A stretch of 64,000 nucleotides of DNA from NCBI RefSeq assembly GCF_000336775.1, contig NZ_AOLJ01000005.1, forward strand, positions 143,433-207,432. The letters run 5' to 3'. The DNA comes from Haloferax gibbonsii ATCC 33959. Its GTDB lineage: Archaea; Halobacteriota; Halobacteria; Halobacteriales; Haloferacaceae. Below, piece after piece: positions 26,049-33,487 of this stretch (within the stretch, counting starts at the first letter, position 1; each line of letters begins with the position of its first letter). Both the position numbers and the translations under genes were made by a program. The notes beneath the pieces were generated by a model. That model was not told the origin of the DNA and did no database searches. It worked only from the letters and a program-made list of their open reading frames with translations.

Positions 26049-26390
26049 TCAGCGGTCGGGTCGAACGCCGAGGTTCGACGCGTCGGGACCGAACTCGTCG
26101 GCCAACAGCGCCGGTACGTCGTCCGGACGAACGTCCGAGTACCACCGGTTTCGCGGGTGGATGGCGACCGCGGCCCCCTCGGCGCTACAGAGTCCGAGAC
26201 AACTCGTTTCGGCGACGTGGACCCGCGACCAGAAGACGCCACGGTCGCGCAACCACGAGGTCACCGCGTCGTACACCGCCGTGCCGTCGGCCTCGGCGCA
26301 GTCGGCGTAGTCGGACTCTCGGCTGTTCGTGCAGACCAGCACGTGGTCGGTGAAGCCGTGCTCGCGGACCTCGTCGGTTCGGTCGCGCAT
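26049..26390 (-). CDS. Thioredoxin-like 2Fe-2S ferredoxin-type protein of the cobalt uptake operon
   Basis: The 113-residue protein matches the thioredoxin-fold 2Fe-2S ferredoxin family: VLVCTNSRESDYADC near the N-terminus and TSCLGLCSAEGAAVAIHP in the C-terminal half provide four Cys for a cluster. A homologous module is fused to the C-terminus of the CbiX protein encoded at 33484. The start MRDRTDEVREHG shares its first base with the stop of the CbtA gene, so the two are translationally coupled. A role in redox handling of cobalt, or of a corrin ring during insertion, is inference from context. Confidence 0.8.
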   Translation of the reverse strand: MRDRTDEVREHGFTDHVLVCTNSRESDYADCAEADGTAVYDAVTSWLRDRGVFWSRVHVAETSCLGLCSAEGAAVAIHPRNRWYSDVRPDDVPALLADEFGPDASNLGVRPDR

Positions 26391-27244
26391 CAGTCGGCCG
26401 CGGGAGCCGAGTCCCGGCCCGCAATCGGGGTCGCCGACTCGGACTCGCCCGCCGACCGAAACTGGGCGTGCGCCGCCGCGAGAACCAGCCACAGGAGGAG
26501 CTGTCCGAACGCGAACAGTCCGGCGAGTCCGGTTTCGAGCGTCGGCGACAGCGCCCCGTGAACCGCGTTTTCGGGGGCGACGACGGCGACGGCCGCGAGC
26601 AGACCGAACGGAACGACCGCACCGACGACGGCCGCGACGAGGCCGCTCGACTCGCGCAGGCGGGCGTAGGCGTAACCGGCCGAGAGACAGGCGAGCGCCC
26701 CGGCGAGCATCATCCCGGCGTAGAGCGGGAGCCGCGTCGCCACCGAAAGCGACTGCTCCGCGCCCGGCGCGGCCGGCGGGAGGACCAGCCACGGCGCGCC
26801 CGAGACGGTGACGAACCCCGCGAGCCCCATCAGGTAGCTCCTCGTGGCGTCTGGACCGGGAATCGCCGGTTCGAGGAAGAAGAACGCGACCCCGAAGAAC
26901 GCGCCGCCGAGCACGACGCCCCACAGCCCGCCGGCCGCGACGCTCACGGCCTTCGTGACCGCCATCGACACCGCGGTGTCGTGATGGCCGCCGCCTTCGC
27001 CGGCGTGCGAGTCACCGGAGTCGTGGCTGTGAGCGCCGTCGGTCTCGTGGCTGTGAGCCCCCTCCGAATCGTGGCTGTGGGCGCTCTCCGCCTCGTGACC
27101 GTGACCGCTCTCCTCGACGGCGGCGTGGTTCAGTTCGTCCGCGTAGGCGACGAGGGGGTTGGCGACGACGGCCATGAACAGGCCGAACACCAGTCCGGCG
27201 ACCAGCCCCGCCTTCACTCCCCGCGTCAGGTACTCGGCGAACAT
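26390..27244 (-). CDS. cbtA: CbtA-family cobalt transporter subunit
   Basis: The 284-residue membrane protein has an N-terminal helix (GLVAGLVFGLFMAVVANPLV) with following His/Asp-rich region and four to five later hydrophobic segments, as in the CbtA family found with cobalamin genes. The loop after helix 1, residues about 47-88, is a striking His-rich stretch built from repeats of the type AHSHDSEG, likely binding Co2+ or Ni2+ outside or at the membrane surface. It lies 2 bases after CbtB and overlaps the ferredoxin-like gene by 1 base. CbtAB are predicted secondary cobalt transporters; function here rests on family and context. Confidence 0.86.
   Translation of the reverse strand: MFAEYLTRGVKAGLVAGLVFGLFMAVVANPLVAYADELNHAAVEESGHGHEAESAHSHDSEGAHSHETDGAHSHDSGDSHAGEGGGHHDTAVSMAVTKAVSVAAGGLWGVVLGGAFFGVAFFFLEPAIPGPDATRSYLMGLAGFVTVSGAPWLVLPPAAPGAEQSLSVATRLPLYAGMMLAGALACLSAGYAYARLRESSGLVAAVVGAVVPFGLLAAVAVVAPENAVHGALSPTLETGLAGLFAFGQLLLWLVLAAAHAQFRSAGESESATPIAGRDSAPAAD
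27021..27092 (-). repeat. 24-base in-frame repeats encoding the His-rich loop of CbtA
   Basis: Three units of 24 bases, each opening TCGTGGCTGTG on the plus strand, encode the 8-residue repeat AHSHD/E-type. They are imperfect in their second halves. A fourth, more diverged unit follows. The number of units could vary between strains by slippage. Confidence 0.7.
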
Positions 27245-27246
27245 CG

Positions 27247-27432
27247 TCAGTGGCAGGCGATACCGGCCGCGTGGCGGAAGTTGTGCAGCGAGTCGTGGAC
27301 GAGCGGGTCCTGCACGAACAGGAGCGTAAAGCCCAGCGCGGCGATGAAGAGGGCTCCCGCGGCCATCTGCGTGGGAGCCAGTTCGGTTCGGGCGCGTTCG
27401 ATTCGACCGTTGACGGTGTTCGCCGTAGCCAT
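27247..27432 (-). CDS. cbtB: CbtB-family small cobalt transporter subunit
   Basis: The 61-residue protein has one membrane helix (about residues 22-41) followed by a short His-containing tail (VHDSLHNFRHAAGIACH), the pattern of CbtB. Four His residues and a Cys in the tail could present metal. It is the first gene of the minus-strand cbtB-cbtA-ferredoxin operon and is divergent from the cobalamin operon across a 170-base AT-rich control region. Confidence 0.85.
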   Translation of the reverse strand: MATANTVNGRIERARTELAPTQMAAGALFIAALGFTLLFVQDPLVHDSLHNFRHAAGIACH

Positions 27433-27602
27433 GGTAAACTCAGATTGATGAAAACCAAGTTTGATTGTAAAACTTTCGAAGACAAGCCAGATTGTGTTTC
27501 AGCAACTGAAATTTAATAACTCGGCGGGTCGATTTTATGAAAGTTGATTTGCTGTACTCCAAGCACAATTGTTTTCAAACCGCGCCCGGATTGTCGAGTC
27601 GA
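27433..27602. promoter_or_regulatory. Divergent cbt/cbi control region with perfect inverted repeat
   Basis: TTTCAG-CAA-CTGAAA at 27497-27511 is a perfect 15-base inverted repeat directly followed by TTTAATAA (27512-27519), a likely TATA for the cobalamin operon. An alternative TATA-like TTTTATG is at about 27534. CAGATTG occurs twice (27441 and 27489). The repeat lies where BRE would be, so it is a candidate operator for a cobalt- or cobalamin-responsive regulator; neither a regulator gene nor a cobalamin riboswitch was recognised here. Confidence 0.5.
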
Positions 27603-28157
27603 ATGTCACAGGTAACGCTCCCGCACGACGCCAAGGCGGGACCCACGAAACCGGAGGTGAGAGCGGTCACGCTCGACAAACTCGGCTTGCGGCCGACGGA
27701 CCACTTCGTCGACGTCGGCTCCTGTACCGGCTCGGTCACCATCGAGGCGGCCCGGCGGGCCGAGCGCGTGACCGCCGTCGAACGGAAACCGAAGCGGCTG
27801 GACGTGACGCGGAAGAACCTCGGGGCGAACGACTACGACGCCGACGTGACGCTCCGCGAGGCGGAGGCCCCCGAGGGGCTTCCGGCCGACGCCGACGCGA
27901 TGTTCGTCGGCGGGAGCCGGAACTTCGAGGCCGTCCTCGACCACGCCGTCGAGACCGGCGTGGACCGAGTCGTGATGAACGTCTCGCGGGTCGAACCAGC
28001 CGGCGACGCCATCGAGGCGTTCCGCGAGCGCGACCTGCTCTCGGAGGTCGTCCAGTTGCAGGTGAGCCACGGCTACGAACTCGCCGGCGCGACGAGTTTC
28101 CGGTCGAACAACCCGGTCTACGTCGTCGTCGGTCGGCGGGGCGCGGAGGGGCTATGA
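27603..28157 (+). CDS. cbiT: Cobalt-precorrin-6B/7 C15-methyltransferase (decarboxylating), CbiT
   Basis: The 184-residue SAM-dependent methyltransferase methylates C15 and decarboxylates the C12 acetate in the anaerobic cobalamin route. It shows the CbiT start TKPEVRAVTLDKL, the Rossmann SAM motif VDVGSCTGSVTIEAA and the following acidic strand end VTAVERKPKRL. I chose ATG 27603 because conservation begins there. An in-frame ATG at 27537 would add 22 residues of atypical composition, but lies near the expected transcription start, so a leaderless longer form is possible. First gene of an eleven-gene operon, overlapping the next by 4 bases. Confidence 0.9.
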   Translation: MSQVTLPHDAKAGPTKPEVRAVTLDKLGLRPTDHFVDVGSCTGSVTIEAARRAERVTAVERKPKRLDVTRKNLGANDYDADVTLREAEAPEGLPADADAMFVGGSRNFEAVLDHAVETGVDRVVMNVSRVEPAGDAIEAFRERDLLSEVVQLQVSHGYELAGATSFRSNNPVYVVVGRRGAEGL

Positions 28158-28861
28158 CCGTCTACGGCATCGGCCTCGGCCCCGGCGACGCCGACCTCGT
28201 GACCGTCAAGGGGAAACGCCTGCTCGAATCGGCGGCGGTGGTCTACTCGCCCGGCCGACTCTCGCGGACGGTCGCGCTGAACCACGTCCCCGAGGAGCGC
28301 ATCGGCGACCTCGACTTCCCGATGACGCGCGACCCCGACGAACTCCGCCGCGCGTGGAAGGAGGCCGCCGCCGAGGTGGCCGCCCGCGCCGACACGGAGG
28401 ACGTGGCGTTCGTGACCCTCGGCGACCCCAACGTCTACTCGACGTTCGGACACCTCCGCCGCACCCTCGACGCGTTCCACCCCGAGGTGGACCTCGAAGT
28501 CGTCCCCGGCGTGAGCGCGATGACAGCCTTCACGACCGCGCTCGGCGTCGAAATCGAGTCCGGAACCGGGCTCGCGCTCCGCGAGGCCGCGAACGGCTCC
28601 GCGCCGACCGGCCCCGACCGCATGGTGCTGTTCAAGGTCACCGACGCGCCGGCGACCCACGAGAAACTGACCGAGGCGGGCTACGACGTTCGGTTCGGCC
28701 GCCGCCTGTTCATGGAGCAGGGCGAGACGGTCGTCACCGACGACCCCGACGAACTCGCGGAGCGCGACTACTACACGCTGGCCTACGCGGAGCGCGAGGG
28801 CGTCGAGCGCGACGTGGCGACCGCCGCGTTCGACGGCGTCGAATCGGGGGGGTCGGCGTGA
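28154..28861 (+). CDS. cbiL: Cobalt-factor II / precorrin-2 C20-methyltransferase, CbiL
   Basis: The 235-residue tetrapyrrole methylase begins with the family motif VYGIGLGPGDADLVTVKG and contains VTLGDPNVYSTF and EVVPGVSAMTAF, the P-loop-like and active-site segments of precorrin methylases. The SPG... segment after VVYSPGRLS is characteristic of the C20 enzymes. It adds the C20 methyl group that is later lost. It overlaps both neighbours by 4 bases. Confidence 0.9.
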   Translation: MTVYGIGLGPGDADLVTVKGKRLLESAAVVYSPGRLSRTVALNHVPEERIGDLDFPMTRDPDELRRAWKEAAAEVAARADTEDVAFVTLGDPNVYSTFGHLRRTLDAFHPEVDLEVVPGVSAMTAFTTALGVEIESGTGLALREAANGSAPTGPDRMVLFKVTDAPATHEKLTEAGYDVRFGRRLFMEQGETVVTDDPDELAERDYYTLAYAEREGVERDVATAAFDGVESGGSA

Positions 28862-29709
28862 GCGCCGACGGCGACGCGGACACCGGCTTCACCGACGAGG
28901 AGGGGATTCCCTTCGTCGGCGCGGGACCGGGCGACCCGGACCTGCTCACCGTCGCCGGAAGAAAGCTCGTCGAGGACGCCGACCTCGTGGTTCACGCGGG
29001 GTCGCTCGTCAACAGCGAACTCTTAGACGAGTTCTGCGCCGACGCCGAGCGAGTCAACAGCGTCGGCAAGGACCTCGAAGAGCTGATTCCGCTGATGGCC
29101 GACGCCTACGAGTCGGGCCGAACCGTCGTCCGACTCCACAGCGGCGACCCGGCGATTTACGGGGCCGCCTTGGAGCAGATGGACGCGCTGGCCGAGGCGG
29201 GCGTTCCGACGTATCTCGTCCCCGGCGTCACCTCGGCGTTCGCCGCGAGCGCGACGCTCCGAACCCAGTTGACGCTGAACGAGGTCTCGAACCACGTCGT
29301 CTTCACTCGACCGCAGGGTCGGACGCTCTCGCCCGAGGAGGACCACATCGGCGACTTCGTGGGCTTCGGCGACACCACGGTCTGCATCTACCTCGGGACC
29401 CACGCCGTCGCCGAGACGATGGACCGACTGCTGGACGAGGGTCACGACCCCGACACGCCCGTCGCGGTCGTCTACCACGCCTCGTGGCCTGACGAAGACG
29501 TTATCGAGGGAACCATCGAGACCATCGGCCAGCGGGTCGAAGACGCGGGCTACCGCGCCTCCGCGCTCGTCATCATCGGCGAGGCGGTGACCGGCTCGGA
29601 CTACGAGCGGTCGTTCCTCTACGGCGACTGGGCCCGCGGCGGCGACGCGCCGAACGACGAACCAGATTCCGATTCCGACTCCGAAGCGCAGGAGCGTGAT
29701 GCGCAATGA
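28858..29709 (+). CDS. cbiF: Cobalt-precorrin-4 C11-methyltransferase, CbiF
   Basis: The 283-residue methylase has PFVGAGPGDPDLLTVAGRKL, DLVVHAGSLVN, VRLHSGDPAIYGA and the long VFTRPQGRT/CIYLGTHAV region typical of CbiF/CobM. Start is GTG at 28858, overlapping the upstream TGA (GTGA); the open frame further upstream is the shadow of cbiL. The C-terminal tail is acidic and Asp/Ser-rich (PDSDSDSEAQERDAQ). It introduces the C11 methyl group before ring contraction products are processed by CbiG. Confidence 0.92.
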   Translation: MSADGDADTGFTDEEGIPFVGAGPGDPDLLTVAGRKLVEDADLVVHAGSLVNSELLDEFCADAERVNSVGKDLEELIPLMADAYESGRTVVRLHSGDPAIYGAALEQMDALAEAGVPTYLVPGVTSAFAASATLRTQLTLNEVSNHVVFTRPQGRTLSPEEDHIGDFVGFGDTTVCIYLGTHAVAETMDRLLDEGHDPDTPVAVVYHASWPDEDVIEGTIETIGQRVEDAGYRASALVIIGEAVTGSDYERSFLYGDWARGGDAPNDEPDSDSDSEAQERDAQ

Positions 29710-30704
29710 GCGACGCAGACTCCAACACCAACTCCAACTCCGACGCCGACTCTGATTCCGGAAGCGGCCACTGTAGTACCCCCGACAGCGACGGCGAGGT
29801 CGCGGACGAAATCGCCATCGTCAGCTTCGAGCGAAAGCTCGACACGGCGGAGGAAATCAAGCGGGACCTCGCGGACGACTACGACCGGATAGACGTTCTC
29901 ACCTACCACGGCGACGTGTTCGCCGACCACTGGGGCGAGTACGACTGCTTCGTCGGCCTCATGGCCAGCGGCATCGCCATGCGGAAGACCGCCGGCCTCC
30001 TCGACGACAAGTGGGAGGACCCGGCGGTCGTCGTCGTCGACGAGGAACTGACGTGGGCGATTCCGCTCACCGGCGGCCACCACGGCGCGAATCAGGTCGC
30101 CCACGACCTCTCGAAACTCGGGGCCGTCCCGGCGATGACGACGGCCTCGGAGGCCGCGGGCAAACAGGGCGTCGAGAGCAAGGCGAAGGCGCTCGACTCC
30201 CACGTCGTCAACGGCGATTCGACCGTGGCGACGAACCTCGCCGTCCTCAACGACGAACTCGGCCCCGTCGCCCGACTCGACGGTCCGAAGGCGGTCCTCG
30301 TCGGCGACGACGTGACGGTCCTGAAACGAAACGGCGACGACGGCGTCGTCCTCGGGACCGGGAGCGTCTCCGGCGCGAAGAAAGCGCAGTTCCTGACGGC
30401 GTGGGAACGGGCGCTCGACGACGCCGACCGCGACTTCGACGACGTGGAGTTCGTCGCCACCGGCACGCGAAAGGCGGACGAACCCGGCATGCTCGACGCC
30501 GCCGAGGAAATCGGCGTGGGCGTCGTCTACTTCGAAAAGGAGACCCTCACCGAGTTCGAGGGACCGACGCCCTCGCGGTCGAAGGAACTCATCGGCTGGC
30601 CCGGCATCGCCGAGGCGAGCGCCATCGCCGGCGGCCGCGACCACGAACTGGTCGTCGAAAAGCGGCGCTACGACGACGCCGTGACCGTGGCGGTGGGACG
30701 ATGA
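29706..30704 (+). CDS. cbiG: Cobalt-precorrin-5A hydrolase, CbiG
   Basis: The 332-residue protein opens the delta-lactone of cobalt-precorrin-5A, releasing acetaldehyde. It has the CbiG features FVGLMASGIAMRKTAGLLDDK, VVVVDEELTWAIPLTGGHHGANQVA and the C-terminal domain with FVATGTRKADEPGMLDAAEEIGV. The first 30 residues are an Asp/Asn/Ser repeat tail (DSNTNSNSDADSDSGS), a low-complexity extension absent from bacterial CbiG. It overlaps both neighbours by 4 bases. Confidence 0.92.
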   Translation: MSDADSNTNSNSDADSDSGSGHCSTPDSDGEVADEIAIVSFERKLDTAEEIKRDLADDYDRIDVLTYHGDVFADHWGEYDCFVGLMASGIAMRKTAGLLDDKWEDPAVVVVDEELTWAIPLTGGHHGANQVAHDLSKLGAVPAMTTASEAAGKQGVESKAKALDSHVVNGDSTVATNLAVLNDELGPVARLDGPKAVLVGDDVTVLKRNGDDGVVLGTGSVSGAKKAQFLTAWERALDDADRDFDDVEFVATGTRKADEPGMLDAAEEIGVGVVYFEKETLTEFEGPTPSRSKELIGWPGIAEASAIAGGRDHELVVEKRRYDDAVTVAVGR

Positions 30705-31558
30705 GCGACGGCGGCGGACCGGCGTCCGGCTCCAGCGACCGCAACGAAGTACCCGACGACTACGGGACGCTCTACGTCGTCGGCATCGGCCCCGGTCTCC
30801 CGGACCACATGACGAAGCGGGCGAAGGAACTCGTCTCGACGTCGGACTGCGTCGTCGCGTCGAACCTCTATCAGGAGTTCCTCCGCGACGACGGAACGCT
30901 CCCGCCGGAAGAAAGCGATGAGGGGCCGGAGGTCGTCCGCTCGTCGATGGGAAAGCAGGTCGAACTGACCCGCGAGGCGTTCGAGCGCGTCCGAAACGGC
31001 GAGGACGTGGTCCACGTCTCCGGCGGCGACCCGAACGTCTACGGGAAGTCCGACCTCGTGTTCACGATGGCGAAGACGGACGAGGCGACCGACGTGCCGA
31101 TCGAAATCGTCCCCGGCGTCACCGCGGCGCTCGGCGGCGCGGCCATGATGGGCGCGCCGCTGTCGAACGACTTCTGTACGGTCTCGCTGTCCGACAAGTG
31201 GCGCGGCTGGGACGAGATCGAGGAGAAACTGCGCGCGGCCGCCATCAGCGGCTTCGTCATCGTCCTGTACAACTGCTGGCGGAACTACGAACGCGCCATC
31301 GACGTGGTCCGCGAGGAGCGCGCCGACGACGTGCCGGTCGGTATCTTCAACGACGCCGGCCGGGGCGAGGCCGGCCGCAATCTGGACGACGAGACGTTCT
31401 CGGTGACGACCCTCGGCGACGCGAAAGCCCACGACGACGACGTGGGCGGGATGGGAACCTCGATTCTCATCGGCACTCACGAGACCGAACCCTGGAGCAA
31501 CGACTACGAAACGTACCTCGTCACGCCCCGCGGCGGGCGCGACGTCGACGACTTCTAA
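30701..31558 (+). CDS. cbiH: Cobalt-factor III / precorrin-3B C17-methyltransferase, CbiH (first of two)
   Basis: The 285-residue methylase begins TLYVVGIGPGLPDHMTKRAKE and includes VVHVSGGDPNVYGKSDLVF and EIVPGVTAALGGAAMMGAPLSNDFC, the CbiH/CobJ pattern. It would methylate C17 and trigger ring contraction. The C-terminal part ends LVTPRGGRDVDDF, close to the LVTPRGY of the neighbouring paralogue. The ATG overlaps the cbiG stop by 4 bases. Having two CbiH-like proteins side by side is common in haloarchaea; which one is catalytic is unknown. Confidence 0.88.
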   Translation: MSDGGGPASGSSDRNEVPDDYGTLYVVGIGPGLPDHMTKRAKELVSTSDCVVASNLYQEFLRDDGTLPPEESDEGPEVVRSSMGKQVELTREAFERVRNGEDVVHVSGGDPNVYGKSDLVFTMAKTDEATDVPIEIVPGVTAALGGAAMMGAPLSNDFCTVSLSDKWRGWDEIEEKLRAAAISGFVIVLYNCWRNYERAIDVVREERADDVPVGIFNDAGRGEAGRNLDDETFSVTTLGDAKAHDDDVGGMGTSILIGTHETEPWSNDYETYLVTPRGGRDVDDF

Positions 31559-31561
31559 CGC

Positions 31562-32563
31562 ATGAGCAAATCAGACACGGAATCCGAATCGAAGTGCGGC
31601 GGAGCGAAGACCGAGACCGAGACGACGACAAAAGCGGACACGGAGGCCGAGGACACGCCCTCGAAGTGCGGCGCGTCGTCCTCGAAGGCCGACGGCGAGT
31701 CATCCTCGAAGTGCGGCGGCGGGTCGGGCGGGTCGAAGAGGGAACAGACCGCGGAGAAGGTCGAAGCAACCATCGAGGACTTCGACGGCGAACCGGGCCA
31801 ACTCGTCGCCGTCGGCCTCGGACCCGGTCGCGCGAGCGAGATGACCACGCTGGCGAAAGACACCCTCCGCGAGGCCGACCACATCGTCGGCTACACGACC
31901 TACATCGAACTCCTCCCCGACGACATCGTCGAGGACGCCGAGGACATCTACTCGACGCCGATGTGCGGCGAGGTCTCCCGGACCGAGGAGGCGGTCGACC
32001 GAACGCTCGCCGGCAACGACGTGGCAATCGTCGGAAGCGGCGACCCCAACGTGTACGCGCTGGCCGGCCTCGCGCTCGAAATCCTCGAATCGAAGGGCGC
32101 GACCGCGAGCGTGGTCGACTTCGACGTGGTCGCGGGCGTCCCGGCGGCGCAGTCCTGCGCGGCCCGGCTGGGCGCGCCGCTCGTCAACGACACCGTGACC
32201 ATCAGCCTCTCGGACCACCTGACCTCGATGCCGACCATCGAGTCGCGACTCCACACGGCCGCCAAGGAGGGCTTCACCATCGCCATCTACAACCCGTGGA
32301 GCCGCAAGCGCCGGTCGAACTACGAGAAGTGCTGCGAGATTCTCCTCGAACACCGCGCGCCCAACACGCCGGTCGGCATCGTCCACGGCGCGGGCCGCGA
32401 CGACGAGGAAGTCGAAATCGTCGAACTCCGCGAACTGCCCGACCTCGGCGAGACCGACCTCGTGGACATGACGACGACGCTGCTTGTCGGCAACGAGGAG
32501 ACCTACGTCTGGGACGACCGGATGGTGACGCCGCGAGGCTACGAGCAGAAGTACGAGTACTGA
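31562..32563 (+). CDS. cbiH: Cobalt-factor III / precorrin-3B C17-methyltransferase, CbiH (second), with SKCG-repeat N-terminus
   Basis: The 333-residue protein has a methylase core from about residue 78 (GQLVAVGLGPGRASEMTTLAKD; IVGSGDPNVYAL; VVAGVPAAQSCAARLGAPL; MVTPRGYEQKYEY). Residues 1-60 are a Ser/Lys/Glu/Thr-rich tail containing SKCG three times (residues 10-13, 34-37, 49-52), the only Cys in that tail. The core is closer to classic CbiH than the previous protein. The tail may bind metal or a cluster, or carry redox-active Cys; that is speculation. It follows the first CbiH gene by 3 bases. Confidence 0.88.
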   Translation: MSKSDTESESKCGGAKTETETTTKADTEAEDTPSKCGASSSKADGESSSKCGGGSGGSKREQTAEKVEATIEDFDGEPGQLVAVGLGPGRASEMTTLAKDTLREADHIVGYTTYIELLPDDIVEDAEDIYSTPMCGEVSRTEEAVDRTLAGNDVAIVGSGDPNVYALAGLALEILESKGATASVVDFDVVAGVPAAQSCAARLGAPLVNDTVTISLSDHLTSMPTIESRLHTAAKEGFTIAIYNPWSRKRRSNYEKCCEILLEHRAPNTPVGIVHGAGRDDEEVEIVELRELPDLGETDLVDMTTTLLVGNEETYVWDDRMVTPRGYEQKYEY

Positions 32564-32564
32564 G

Positions 32565-32819
32565 ATGTTCGAAATCGCAATCGACCGAGACGCCTGCGAC
32601 GGCATCTTCGCCTGTCTCGCCCGCGACGGGCGGTTCGTCGAGGACGACGACGGCCTCGCCACGATCGACCCCGACGCGGCGGGCGTCGTGCGCGTCAAGC
32701 GCACCGACGAACGCGTCGTCGCTCTCCTCGAAGGAGACGCCGAGGCGGACGAAGACGCGGCGCTCGCGGCCCGAGCCTGTCCGCCCGGCGCGATTTCGGT
32801 CCGGGAGGTGGACGCGTGA
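32565..32819 (+). CDS. Small ferredoxin-like protein in the cobalamin operon
   Basis: The 84-residue acidic protein starts FEIAIDRDACDGIFACLARDGRF and ends AARACPPGAISVREVDA. This is the layout of a single-cluster ferredoxin (Cys at 11 and 17, then a CP near the end), resembling 3Fe-4S or incomplete 4Fe-4S types because only three Cys are visible. It sits one base after the second CbiH gene and overlaps the next gene by 4. It could supply electrons for a corrin-ring or cobalt reduction step; the partner is unknown. Confidence 0.75.
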   Translation: MFEIAIDRDACDGIFACLARDGRFVEDDDGLATIDPDAAGVVRVKRTDERVVALLEGDAEADEDAALAARACPPGAISVREVDA

Positions 32820-33487
32820 GCGACGTCGGCGTCGACCCCGCGGACGACCTCCTGGAGAGCGCGCCCGAGACGGCCTACCTGTGGGGCCACGTCGCCGGCG
32901 GCGGCCGCGTCGAGCCGGGGCAGTTCACGGCGCTGACGAACGACGAGACCTGCGCGAACCGCCTCGCGGCCATCGCCGGCGGCGGCGACATCGACCGCCG
33001 GGAGACGGAACGAGAATACGCGCACAACACCGCCGTCACCCGCGTCAAAGACGAGTACCACGTCATGGTCGAAGGCGACGTGGTCAGAAGCGCGAGCGCC
33101 GCGTTCGGCCTCCCCGTCGGCGACGACGCCGGCGGCTACCGCTTCGACGCGTTCGAAGACCGGCGAAAACAGCTCCTTCGGGGGCTCCTCGAATCCTGCG
33201 GGACGGTCTGTTTCAAGTCCTCGGCGGGGACGGTCGGCATCTCGTTCGTCCACGACGACCGGGCGCTCCTCGAAACCGCGGACCGACTGCTCGACGCCTG
33301 CCCCGCTGACGCGCCGACCGGCCCGATTCAGGAGACCTCGTCGGGCGGCCACTGGTTCGGTATCGACGACGACGCGGCCGCCGGCTTCGGCGAGTGGGTC
33401 TACGAGGGCAGCGACGGGACGAGCCTGTTCGCGCCGACGCGGCGGCGAAAGCTCGTCCGCAGTCTCGAAGAGGCCGAGAACGCATGA
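32816..33487 (+). CDS. Uncharacterised cobalamin-operon protein with LAGLIDADG-like segment
   Basis: The 223-residue protein starts at GTG 32816, overlapping the ferredoxin stop. I do not recognise an established enzyme family. Two segments, LWGHVAGGGRVEPG and LLRGLLESCGTVCFKSSAGTVGISF, resemble the helix-plus-glycine pattern of LAGLIDADG/WhiA-like folds, though the acidic catalytic residue of nucleases is not conserved. The second segment holds two Cys. It lies between a ferredoxin and the cobaltochelatase, so a part in a missing step of the pathway, such as CbiJ or CbiD, is a fair hypothesis only. Confidence 0.7.
   Translation: MSDVGVDPADDLLESAPETAYLWGHVAGGGRVEPGQFTALTNDETCANRLAAIAGGGDIDRRETEREYAHNTAVTRVKDEYHVMVEGDVVRSASAAFGLPVGDDAGGYRFDAFEDRRKQLLRGLLESCGTVCFKSSAGTVGISFVHDDRALLETADRLLDACPADAPTGPIQETSSGGHWFGIDDDAAAGFGEWVYEGSDGTSLFAPTRRRKLVRSLEEAENA

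Noticed and set aside
26049..26924. 291-codon version of the 2Fe-2S protein starting at 26924
   Set aside because: The extra N-terminus overlaps cbtA in another frame and is Arg-rich; the family starts at MRDRTDEVREHG, position 26390.
27537..27602. 22-residue N-terminal extension of CbiT
   Set aside because: Residues are Lys/Asn/Phe/Cys-containing and unlike the rest; conservation starts at 27603. Kept only as an alternative because the transcription start may lie near 27537.
27433..27602. Cobalamin riboswitch upstream of the cobalamin operon
   Set aside because: No B12-box-like sequence was seen, and there is little or no room for a riboswitch if the transcript begins near 27540-27560.
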